A DNA stretch of 36,503 nt. Source: UBA1189 sp045594245. Its GTDB lineage: Bacteria > Bacteroidota > Bacteroidia > Bacteroidales > Bacteroidaceae. Below, one piece after another: positions 24,299 to 32,500 of the stretch; position 1 is the first letter of the stretch; every line of letters starts with the position of its first letter. Both the position numbers and the translations under genes were made by a program. The notes under the pieces are model-generated. The model was not told the DNA's origin and searched no databases. It worked only from the letters and a program-made list of their open reading frames with translations. The stretch spans positions 1 to 36,503 of the forward strand of contig JAZNYG010000025.1 of the NCBI GenBank assembly GCA_045594245.1, given 5' to 3'.

Positions 24299-25042
24299 AT
24301 GACCGTACTGATTATAGAAGATGAAATAATGGCACAGAATAACCTGATGAGGATGCTGGGGCAATACTGTGCCGACCTTACCGTGGTAGGTGCAGTAACC
24401 TCGGTGGCTAGTGCAGTGGAGTGGTTGCAAGACCCCTCTCACAAGGCAGACATCCTGTTTATGGATGTTGAACTGGCCGATGGCGTGTGCTTCGAGATAT
24501 TCCGTAAGGTAGATGTTGAGGGTAAGGTTATCATGACTACCGCCTACGATACCTATGCCATCAAAGCCTTTGAGGCGGGTAGCGTAGATTATCTGCTCAA
24601 GCCCATTGCACCAGAAGCACTGCAGCGCGCCGTGTCGCGTTGCCGTGCCCGAAGCGAAAAACCAGATATGGTTGCCGTGATGAATACCCTATCTGAGCCC
24701 AAGCGCTATAGGGAACGTTTGGTGGTAAAGTTCAACGATCGTATAGTCCCTGTTCCTACAGCGGATATTGCCTATATATGCTCTGAGGAGAAGTGCAACT
24801 ATGTGGTTACATCGGCTGCTTGCCGCTATGTGCTTGATGCATCGCTCGATGTGGTGGCCGAGGTGCTCGACCCTGAGAAGTTCTTCAAGATTTCGCGTAG
24901 CTGTATCATAGCCTCAAATGGTATCAAGAGCATAGTGAAGCAGAGTGGCCGCTTGCGCATAATCCCTTTTGTGGAGTCGCCCGTAGAACTCACCGTGAGC
25001 CGCTCTCGGGTAGATGATTTCATGGCTTGGCTTGAACGTTGA
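24299..25042 (+). CDS. LytTR family response regulator
   Basis: 247 residues from ATG 24299 (MTVLIIEDE). An open frame reaches back to 24176, but that part is tandem repeat and the receiver fold begins here. Receiver domain 1-118: acidic Glu7/Asp8, phosphorylation site Asp56 (LFMDVEL), Thr80/Thr81, Lys101 (YLLKP). LytTR DNA-binding domain about 140-245: LVVKFNDRIVPVPTADIAYI, CNYVVTS, FFKISRSCIIASNGIKSI, RSRVDDF. LytTR proteins bind direct repeats about 21-22 bp apart; candidate arrays with this spacing lie at 22631 and 29362. Likely regulator of the adjacent starch genes, although targets are unproven. Confidence 0.94.
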   Translation: MTVLIIEDEIMAQNNLMRMLGQYCADLTVVGAVTSVASAVEWLQDPSHKADILFMDVELADGVCFEIFRKVDVEGKVIMTTAYDTYAIKAFEAGSVDYLLKPIAPEALQRAVSRCRARSEKPDMVAVMNTLSEPKRYRERLVVKFNDRIVPVPTADIAYICSEEKCNYVVTSAACRYVLDASLDVVAEVLDPEKFFKISRSCIIASNGIKSIVKQSGRLRIIPFVESPVELTVSRSRVDDFMAWLER

Positions 25043-25080
25043 CATAGCTTACGCACTCCGATAATCCAAGGTCTACTAAA

Positions 25081-25119
25081 AGTATCATCCCCTGATTCCA
25101 CAAATCGGGGGATGATACT
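25081..25119. terminator. Bidirectional terminator between the LytTR gene and malQ
   Basis: 16-bp stem AGTATCATCCCCTGAT / ATCGGGGGATGATACT (one G-U pair) with a 7-base loop. It is followed by TTTTAG on the minus strand and TTTC on the plus strand, and serves the convergent response regulator and malQ genes. Confidence 0.85.
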
Positions 25120-25130
25120 TTCTTCGCTCT

Positions 25131-25157
25131 GCAGAGATTAAGTAAACTTATCTCTGC
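25131..25157 (-). other. Second hairpin directly after malQ
   Basis: GCAGAGA / TCTCTGC flank a short A/T-rich inner stem, starting 7 bases after the malQ stop on the minus strand. No T-run follows. It may protect the mRNA 3' end ahead of the stronger terminator. Confidence 0.45.
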
Positions 25158-25163
25158 TCTCGC

Positions 25164-27644
25164 TTATCGTCCACTTTGCTTTACGAGGCGACCTACCAGA
25201 CGGTTGAGGTCTTCGGCCTCGAGGAGCTCTTCCAGGGTGAGGTGCATGCGGTAGCGCCAGTAGTGATTTGAGTTGGCAGGTACGTTGATGCGCTCGAAGG
25301 CTGGGTCGGGGTAGCGCAGATGCTCGTCCATGGCCATCCAGTCCTGCAAGGGGAGGATGGTGAGCATGGCGGGCGAGTCGAGGTGCTGGCGCACGATGCT
25401 CTCGCATATCCATGCCTCACACTCCCTAGGTGCCTTGCCGCGCTGGTGCAGCATCTCGCTCCAGTAGCGCTGGGTGAGTGTGGGGTCTTCTTCCCACCAA
25501 CCGCGTATACCGCTCATGTCGTGGGTAGAGGTGGTACATACGGAGTAGTAGGGGTAGTTGGCCGGATTGTCGAAGGTGCATCCGTAGGCTTTGGGCATGC
25601 GCTGTATCTCAAGTGAGAGGATGCGTAGTTCGTTCATCACGGTGGGCACGCAAGCGGGTATCATGCCGAGGTCCTCGCCGCAGACGAGCATGTCGGTGGC
25701 ATCGATGAGGGCGGGGAGCTTCTTCATGGCTTCGCGATACCAGAAGTCGTTGTGGCGATGGTAGAAGAAGTGGTCGTGCAGTGCATAGAAGGCTTTGCGC
25801 TCATTCTCGGGTAGGGCCTTGAACGACTCGGTGTCGAATCCATTGATACGTGGGTGGTAGGTACCTGGTTGGTAGGGATCCTCCACGAAGAGCACGTCGG
25901 TTTCGTCGCCCAGGGTGAAGGGGGTGGCGTGACGCTCCTTGTAGAAGGCGATACCCCACTGCGCTATCTCCTCAGGGGTGAGGGGCATGGCTGGATTGAA
26001 GTGGCCAAGCAGTCCGCTCTTGGTGGTGCAGGGTATCTCCCATATGCGGAAGAAACCGAGGATGTGGTCGATGCGGTAGGCATCGAAGTAGTCGGCCATC
26101 TTGGTGAAGCGGCGTGCAAACCACTGGTAGCGCTCAGCGGCCATGGCTTGCCAGTTATAGGTGGGGAAGCCCCAGTTCTGTCCGTCGCGGGCAAAGGCAT
26201 CGGGCGGTGCACCGGCTTGGCTCTCCAGGCAGAAGAGTCCGGGATTGCTCCATGCCTCCACGCTGGTGCGGCTGATGCCGATAGGTATGTCGCCCTTGAG
26301 CACTACGCCATGCTTGTGGGCGTAGTCGGCGGCATGCTTGAGCTGCTTGTGCAGGTGATATTGTATATAAAGGTAGAGTCCTGTCTCTTTGGGGTTCTTG
26401 CTGTCCCTGATGCAGCAGAACTCGGCATAGGGTACCAACCATGATTCGTTGTCCTTGAAGAAACGCTTGTAGGAGGGTGAGGCAAGGGTCTGCTCGCCCT
26501 CTTGGGCGAAGATGCGGTGCAGGTAATCCCACTTGGCGATGACTACGGCATCAAAGTCGACCTGTGGCAGCTTATTCAGCTCTTTCTGCTTTTTGCGGAA
26601 CTCCTTCATTGCCTCCTTGTCGTTGAGTACGCCTACCTCTTCGAGGCGGATGTACATGGGGTTGAGTGCAAAGCAGGTGATGGCGTTGTAGGGGTACGAC
26701 TCGTGCCAGTTGCGGTTCATGGTGGTGTCGTTCACGGGCAGCAGCTGCAGGAAGCATTGGCCTGTCTTGGCAGCCCAGTCGACCATAAGGGGGATATCGG
26801 AGAATTCGCCTATACCGAAGCTTTTCTTTGAGCGCAGGGAGAATACGGGGATGGCGACACCGGCACCGCGCCAATGCTCTTGCGGGTCGCGCAGGGTGTA
26901 GGTGCGCAGTACGCGCAGGCTCACATCGCTGTAGTGGTCGATGTGAAGGGTGCGGTTCTCACCGGGCTCCCATGCAACTAATTGATAATTGACAATTGAC
27001 AATTGACTATTATTGGCCTCCGGATGGTGGTTTTCGTTACAACTGTTGTCTGTTGACTGTTGACTGTTGTCTGTTGACTTCTCAAGGATTATAAACTTGA
27101 ACTCACAGTTCTCGCCCAGCTCGCCTTTGTCGAGCCACAGTTGCCACTCGGTGCCGTGAGGCTCCATGATGCGTGCGTGGTTGGTGTCCCAGGCTCCTAA
27201 TGCTTTTGCATCGCCACATACGGCAAGGAGTTGGTTCTTGCGCAGGGTAGGGGCTTCGCAGCAGATGCAGATACCTGCAGCACCGTGAGGCGTAGTGTTG
27301 TGTGTGTCGTGTGCGAAGATGGCACGGGTGAAGGCCGAGGAGTAGAAGGGAGCAAGCTCGGAACGGTCTACCCAACGGTCGCTGATGTGTACGTGTCCGT
27401 GCAGCGTGTCGGGCAACCTATGATGACGCCATTCGGTGCGTTTGATGTCACCATTCTCCATCACCACGAAGGTGTAGGGAGCCGAAGGCTTGTAGTCGCC
27501 CTCTATGGTGATGAACCAGCGCCCCTCGCCATTGGTCTGCATCGGGAGTGTGGGCACGCTGTGTACGTTAGCTATAGGGGAGAATGCCAAGTGTAGGCTC
27601 TCGCCCCACTGGGTGTTGTAGTGGAGTGTGATTGTGAGTTTCAT
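25164..27644 (-). CDS. malQ: 4-alpha-glucanotransferase (GH77, DPE2-like) with tandem N-terminal CBM20 domains
   Basis: 826 residues, no signal peptide, cytoplasmic. Two starch-binding CBM20-type domains: about 1-100 (LHYNTQWGESLHLAF) and about 123-237 (LLAVCGDAKALGAWD, FKFIILEK, WEPGENR). GH77 domain about 255-815: GIGEFSDIPLMVDWA, YRIDHILGFFRIWE (nucleophile Asp526), CGEDLG (acid/base Glu657), STHDMSGIRGWW (Asp709). The layout matches the bacterial and plant DPE2-like disproportionating enzymes, which move glucan chains and can use maltose as donor. Residues 189-222 are not family sequence but translated short tandem repeats, placed in the loop between two strands of the second CBM20. It begins 4 bases after the GHL10 stop and is co-transcribed with it. 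It would process maltodextrins brought in by the PUL. Confidence 0.94.
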   Translation of the reverse strand: MKLTITLHYNTQWGESLHLAFSPIANVHSVPTLPMQTNGEGRWFITIEGDYKPSAPYTFVVMENGDIKRTEWRHHRLPDTLHGHVHISDRWVDRSELAPFYSSAFTRAIFAHDTHNTTPHGAAGICICCEAPTLRKNQLLAVCGDAKALGAWDTNHARIMEPHGTEWQLWLDKGELGENCEFKFIILEKSTDNSQQSTDNSCNENHHPEANNSQLSIVNYQLVAWEPGENRTLHIDHYSDVSLRVLRTYTLRDPQEHWRGAGVAIPVFSLRSKKSFGIGEFSDIPLMVDWAAKTGQCFLQLLPVNDTTMNRNWHESYPYNAITCFALNPMYIRLEEVGVLNDKEAMKEFRKKQKELNKLPQVDFDAVVIAKWDYLHRIFAQEGEQTLASPSYKRFFKDNESWLVPYAEFCCIRDSKNPKETGLYLYIQYHLHKQLKHAADYAHKHGVVLKGDIPIGISRTSVEAWSNPGLFCLESQAGAPPDAFARDGQNWGFPTYNWQAMAAERYQWFARRFTKMADYFDAYRIDHILGFFRIWEIPCTTKSGLLGHFNPAMPLTPEEIAQWGIAFYKERHATPFTLGDETDVLFVEDPYQPGTYHPRINGFDTESFKALPENERKAFYALHDHFFYHRHNDFWYREAMKKLPALIDATDMLVCGEDLGMIPACVPTVMNELRILSLEIQRMPKAYGCTFDNPANYPYYSVCTTSTHDMSGIRGWWEEDPTLTQRYWSEMLHQRGKAPRECEAWICESIVRQHLDSPAMLTILPLQDWMAMDEHLRYPDPAFERINVPANSNHYWRYRMHLTLEELLEAEDLNRLVGRLVKQSGR
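26979..27080 (-). repeat. In-frame 7-nt tandem arrays inside malQ
   Basis: On the plus strand, ATTGATA, ATTGACA, ATTGACA, ATTGACT (26981-27008) and CTGTTGT, CTGTTGA, CTGTTGA, CTGTTGT, CTGTTGA (27043-27077), joined by 34 bases resembling the spacer at about 14736-14766. The coding strand yields Ser/Asn/Gln-rich residues 189-222 of MalQ without a frameshift. Confidence 0.8.
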
Positions 27645-27648
27645 TGCG

Positions 27649-29145
27649 TTATAATTTTATTTTTTCTTTCTTCGGCTTTGATTCATTGTGTAGTCGGTCG
27701 AGTGCTGTCACTACATAGGTATATTTCACTTTACCCCCTTCGTAGGTGAGTGGGAAGAAGGACTGGGTGGTGAATCCCATTATTTTGGTGGCATCGTTGA
27801 GGTCTACTTTCTCGCCTTTCACGAAGCGGTATACGACGTACTTCACTGGGCGGTTCATCTCGTCCTTGTATTTCGGGGCAGTCCAGCAGAGTACGGGGCC
27901 ATCGTCGGTCCAGATGACGTCAAGTTTCTTTACATGCTTGGGAGCTTTCTTGTCGATGAATGGGAACTCGGGTTGCAGAGCCAGCCAGCGGTGATACTCC
28001 TCGGTAAGTGCGGTGGCATAGCCGCCAGCGTTCTCGGCTACTGCCGAGGCTGGCCATTGGCAGCTGCCGCCAATGCTCTCGTGGCTGCGTTGCAGCGTCA
28101 TCTTACGGGCCTGCTGGTGCTGGGTTGGATTGGTGGCATCGGTAGCCTTCACGGTGCGCATCACATCTTGTCCGATGAAGAGCGGACGTCCGTCGGCATG
28201 CTCTGCCCACCAGCCTACCAACGTCTCGTAGTCGGCAGCCTTGTGCCCTATCTCCCAGTAGAGTTGCGGTATGGTGTAGTCTACCCAGCCTTTGTCAATC
28301 CAAAGGAGGATGTCGGCATACAGGTCGTCGTAGTTCTGCAATCCATTGGTGAGGCTTCCCTCGGGGTCACTCTTCTGGTTGCGGTAGATGCCGAAGGGTG
28401 ATATGCCGAACTTTACCCAGGGCTTCACACCACGTATCGTATGGTGTAGCTGCTCGATGAGAAGGTTCACATTGTCGCGCCGCCAGTCGGCCTTGTCGGT
28501 AAAGCCGCGAGGGTCGGCACGGAACGAAGCCTCGTCGTCAAACTCTACACCCGGCACAGGGTAGGGGTAGAAGTAGTCGTCGATATGCAGTCCGTCAATG
28601 TCGTAACGCTTCACGATGTCGGTCACGATGGTGCAGATATAGTCGCGGTTGTCCTGCAGGGCAGGGTTGAAGATGAGCATCCCGTCGAAGTGGACGAAGC
28701 GCTCGGGGTCTTTCTTGTAGGGGTGCTTCAGTCCCAAACTCTTGGTCCCCTTCGTCTTGGCGCGGTATGGGTTGATCCATGCGTGCAGCTCCATGCCACG
28801 CTTATGGCACTCGTCTACCATCCATTGCAGGGGGTCCCAAAATGGTTCGGGGGCTACACCCTGCTCGCCCGTCAGGTAGCGGCTCCATGGCTCGTAGTAG
28901 GAGAGGTAGAGCGCATCGGCCTCGGGGCGCACCTGGAAGATGATGGCGTTGATACCTGCCCGCTGCAACGCGTCGAGCTGTGTGGTAAGGGTGGTCTGCA
29001 TCTGGGCGGGAGTCATCCCTATGAACTGTCCGTTGACAGCCTGTATCCATGCTCCGCGGAACTCGCGCTTTAATGGCTCGCTGGCTTGGGCACAGCAAAT
29101 GCTCATGAGAAGCAGGACTGATAGGATGGAAATATATTTTTTCAT
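27649..29145 (-). CDS. GHL10-type (DUF187) putative glycoside hydrolase with C-terminal FN3-like domain
   Basis: 498 residues. Signal peptide MKKYISILSVLLLMSICCAQAS, probably signal peptidase I after AQA, although Cys17/Cys18 leave a lipoprotein possible. Barrel domain about 28-390 with family landmarks: REFRGAWIQAVNG, GINAIIFQVRPEADALY, ELHAWINPYRA, DGLHIDDYFYPYPVPG, WVKFGISPFGIYRN and YTIPQLYWEIG. The last about 90 residues look like a fibronectin type III module. The family (PF02638) is widespread in Bacteroidales; its substrate is not well settled, with peptidoglycan or glycan cleavage proposed. It forms an operon with malQ (4-base gap) and has a consensus promoter. Confidence 0.88.
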   Translation of the reverse strand: MKKYISILSVLLLMSICCAQASEPLKREFRGAWIQAVNGQFIGMTPAQMQTTLTTQLDALQRAGINAIIFQVRPEADALYLSYYEPWSRYLTGEQGVAPEPFWDPLQWMVDECHKRGMELHAWINPYRAKTKGTKSLGLKHPYKKDPERFVHFDGMLIFNPALQDNRDYICTIVTDIVKRYDIDGLHIDDYFYPYPVPGVEFDDEASFRADPRGFTDKADWRRDNVNLLIEQLHHTIRGVKPWVKFGISPFGIYRNQKSDPEGSLTNGLQNYDDLYADILLWIDKGWVDYTIPQLYWEIGHKAADYETLVGWWAEHADGRPLFIGQDVMRTVKATDATNPTQHQQARKMTLQRSHESIGGSCQWPASAVAENAGGYATALTEEYHRWLALQPEFPFIDKKAPKHVKKLDVIWTDDGPVLCWTAPKYKDEMNRPVKYVVYRFVKGEKVDLNDATKIMGFTTQSFFPLTYEGGKVKYTYVVTALDRLHNESKPKKEKIKL

Positions 29146-29200
29146 CTTCGTGGTTAGTAATAAAATAGATTGTACAAATAGTAATTTTCGCTGTTTACTG

Positions 29201-29231
29201 CAAAGGTACTAATTCGCACACACAGCTGCAA
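29201..29231 (-). promoter_or_regulatory. Promoter of the GHL10-malQ operon
   Basis: On the minus strand, TTGC, 19 bases, then TACCTTTG: the Bacteroidetes -33/-7 pattern with correct spacing, the best promoter in the window. The -7 box ends 55 bases before the ATG at 29145. Confidence 0.75.
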
Positions 29232-29361
29232 GTTTTTAGAATAAGAATCTGTTTTTTTAATATTCAGGGTTTATCTGAAGGGCGTGACTATTGCGATGAT
29301 TGCTTTTGAGGACTTTGTTAAGGGTTATGGGTTAAAGGTTAGTAGTGAGAGATAATAAATA

Positions 29362-29413
29362 ATTATGTTTACTGAGCAGATTTTTCAGTTTACTGAGTTG
29401 ACCACCTCAGTTG
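29362..29413 (+). promoter_or_regulatory. Candidate LytTR site: three 9-bp direct repeats with 12- and 13-bp spacers
   Basis: TATGTTTAC (29362-29370), TCAGTTTAC (29383-29391) and TCAGTTGAC (29405-29413). The published LytTR consensus is [TA][AC][CA]GTTN[AG][TG] repeated after 12-13 bp; the second and third copies match 8 of 9 positions and the first 7 of 9, with spacers of exactly 12 and 13. CTGAG/CTCAG inverted repeats overlap it, so an RNA hairpin is an alternative. Confidence 0.45.
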
Positions 29414-29560
29414 ACTGAGCAAATATCTGCATAAACATTGGTCATTACGCGCATGCTCCACGCGAAAGTAATCCTCAGTTAGTTTGCGCTGTAGCTTTTG
29501 TCGTGTGAGTATAATAATAGGGCATTATTTCATTAATAAATTCTATACATGGGCGGTTGC

Positions 29561-32500
29561 CTATCGTGTCAGCGAGAACTTGAGCGATACGCCGAAGTCG
29601 TGGGTGGAGGTGGGGTATGACGAGGCGGACACTACGGGAATGTTGGTCTGGTGATCGTAGTAGGCGTTGAGGGTGAGCATGCGCGAGAAGGTGTAGTCGG
29701 CCGAGAGGGAGATCTTCAGGGCCTTGTTGCCGCTGGTGGCTTGCGTGGTGATGTCCTGGATGTTACGGCACAAGGCACTCTGGTCGCGCCACGAGAGGTC
29801 GGCACGCAGGTTGAGGTCGTTGCTCACGCGGCCACGGGCACCGCCTGTGGGGCGCTTGCCTACTCCGAAGAGCTTCACGTTGGTCATCTTGTAGCCTACA
29901 CCGAAGACGATGTCGTCGGAGTTGGTCTCGACGAGCTGCACGGACGACATGCTGAGGTTCATCACGCGGCTCTTGTTGTACTGCAGCTTCATGGTCATGT
30001 TGTTGAGCAGGGTGACGTCGACACCCACGAGGGGCGAGAACTGCTCGTTGATGCTCACGGCAGAGATGTCGAACATCGAGGAGGGCACGGGGCTGCCGGT
30101 GGTGACATCGGAGATGAAGCCCAGGCCGTTCATGTACTCCATGTAGGTGCTGTAGGTGTTGAACGAACCCACGGCATAGACGCTCTTGTAGGAGTGGTTG
30201 ATGTTGACGCTCTTGAAATATTTCTTGAACATCTCCAGCTTGCCCAGGCCGCTGTAGGTGAGGCGCCAGTTGGGCAGCATCGACAACATGGAGGGGAAGA
30301 GACCCAGGCTGGTGGTGCTGGCATCGCCGCCCGCATAGGTGGCGAGGAAGGCGGGTATCATCACGTCGGGCGAGTACTTGCCCACACTGCCGTTGGCGGG
30401 GTCGAAGGGCATACCGGCAAGGGCTGTGCCCTCGGGGTATACGGCACCGCTGTACTGGCCCTGCACGCGGCGCTGCACGGTCTCGAGGCTGCGCACGAAG
30501 TCGGCAAAGCGCTCTGAGTGGTAGCCGTTGCTGGCCTTACGGCGCTCGAAGGCCGAGCCGATGGTGATGGTGGTCATGTTGAACGTACCCGTGCGGGTCT
30601 CGGGCATGCCGGCATACATGAACTGTATGTTGCGGGCATTGGTCTTCACCCACGAGGCGTTGAGGTCGATCTTGAAGTCGCGTGCCGGCTCGAGGGTGGC
30701 CTTGAGCTGCAGCTCCTCGGTGGCGTTGGAGGTGGAGGCGTAGGCCACGCTGTCATTGTCGAGCAGCCAGCCATTGTCGAAGGCACGCTGCAGGTAGTCC
30801 TCGCCCGTGAGGCCGAAGGCAAAGTCCCAGCCGGGGGCGAAGAGTCCGCCCTGACGGCTTTGGCCGAGCATCTTGCCAGCCTCGGGCATGAAGCCGGGGA
30901 GAGCGGTGGAGTAGACGTTCTTGTAGGATGCCGACACGTTGCGCACGAGCATGAGTCCGCGCGAGGTGTACTGCAGTGCCTTGTACCAGGGCAGTTCCGA
31001 GAGGTCGGGGCCGGGCGTGATGGTGAGCTTCACGTTGGCCGTGTCGGGGCCGGTGAGGCTGATGGTGTTCTCGTCGATGACCTTGTACTTCACCTTGTAG
31101 GGACGGCCCTCCTTGGTGCGCGAGGCTACCTCGATGCGCTTGTTCTTCTGCCCGTGCTTGATGGTGTAGGTGCTGTCGGGAATGATTTTGAGCTCCTGGG
31201 TAAACTTCTTGGGCTTCTTGGCCGCCTTCTTCGTGGTGGTCTTCTTGGTGCCCTTCGACGAGGCAAACTTCTTGTTGGTCTCCTTGAGGAAGTCTACCTT
31301 ATTATATAGGGTCTCGAAGTTGAGCTTGCCGTTGACGGTGAGCGAACGCTGGTTGGCGATGCTGTTGCCGTAGCTGGCACCGCTTGCGAGGGTGGCACCG
31401 CGGTCCCAGCTGTAGGATGAGCTGAAGTTGGCATCCATCTGTGTCCAGTCGAGGATGGGCAGCTTGCTGAAGGGGGCCTGGTAGGATGCGCTGAACGACT
31501 GCTGATAGTCGAGCGGACGACCCATACGGGCGAGGCTGCTCTGTATGGAGTCTTTCCAGAAGGCATACTCGTCGGGGTAGAGCGACTTGTTGACGGGCAT
31601 GTAGGGTTCCTCAATCTCGGCGTTGGTACGACTGCTGAAGTTCATCTTGAGCGACTTGAGCAGGTCCCAACGGATGTCCATATTGCGGTTCCACAGGAAC
31701 TCCTGCGAGAAGGTGACGGGAATGCCTGCGCCTCCGAACGAACCCTCGAGGTCGCGTGTCTGCAGCTCGAAGTAGCTGCGGTTCATCTCGGTGTTCAAGG
31801 CGATGCTCTGGGGCAGCGGACTGATGCCAAACTCCTTGACGATGTCGAGCCACTTGGACTTCGACTTGATGTTCTTGAAGGGCTCCCACGCCTTCATGGC
31901 GGGGGCATAGGTGTAGGCCGCCACGGCACGCCAGTTGAGCTGGTGCTGATACTGCGTGGTGTTGCCCGAGTTGTCCTTGACGCTGCGCGAGAAGCCGAAG
32001 CTGAAGTTGGCCGGGTCGTAGGGCATGGGCTTCTTGCTGGTGATGTTCATCTTCACGTTGCTGAAGCTGAGGTTCTTCGACGTGGTGACGAGGTTGGCTA
32101 TCGAGGCCAGCGAGTCGCGCTCCAGGTCGGTGGGCAGCGTCTCGAGCATATCATCGAGGTAGAGGTCGGTGTCGAAGGGGCTATAGAGCGGCGAGGTCCT
32201 CTCCTGCTGGAACGAGTAGTAGAGCGGGAGGTTGAGCTTGAGCTTCTCGGGGAAGAAGCGGCCGAGGTCGAAGCTGGTGGTCACGGCATACTGGTAGTAG
32301 TCGTCGAGGCGACGCTGGCTCACGCCCTCCTCGAGTCCGCCGAAGCCTGCCGTCTCGGCATGGCCGCTCATGTTGACGCTACCGGCATCGGAGAGCTGCA
32401 CGTTGAGGGCGCTCTGCGCTGCCCAGCCGCCCTGGTTGTTGAAGCCCGTGAGGCGCAGTTCGTTGAGCCATACCTCGATGTCCTTGGTAGAGCGCGAGTT

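Larger units (their letters stand above)
29146..29560. other. 415-base spacer between GHL10-malQ and sprA
   Basis: No gene seen. Besides the promoter at 29201-29231 it holds four 7-nt GTTA-type units at 29315-29342 (TTGTTAA, GGGTTAT, GGGTTAA, AGGTTAG) and the direct-repeat region at 29362-29417. No clear terminator for sprA is visible. Confidence 0.6.

Noticed and set aside
26981..27077. CRISPR-like array
   Set aside because: Units of 7 nt without spacers; no cas genes in the window. These are simple tandem repeats.
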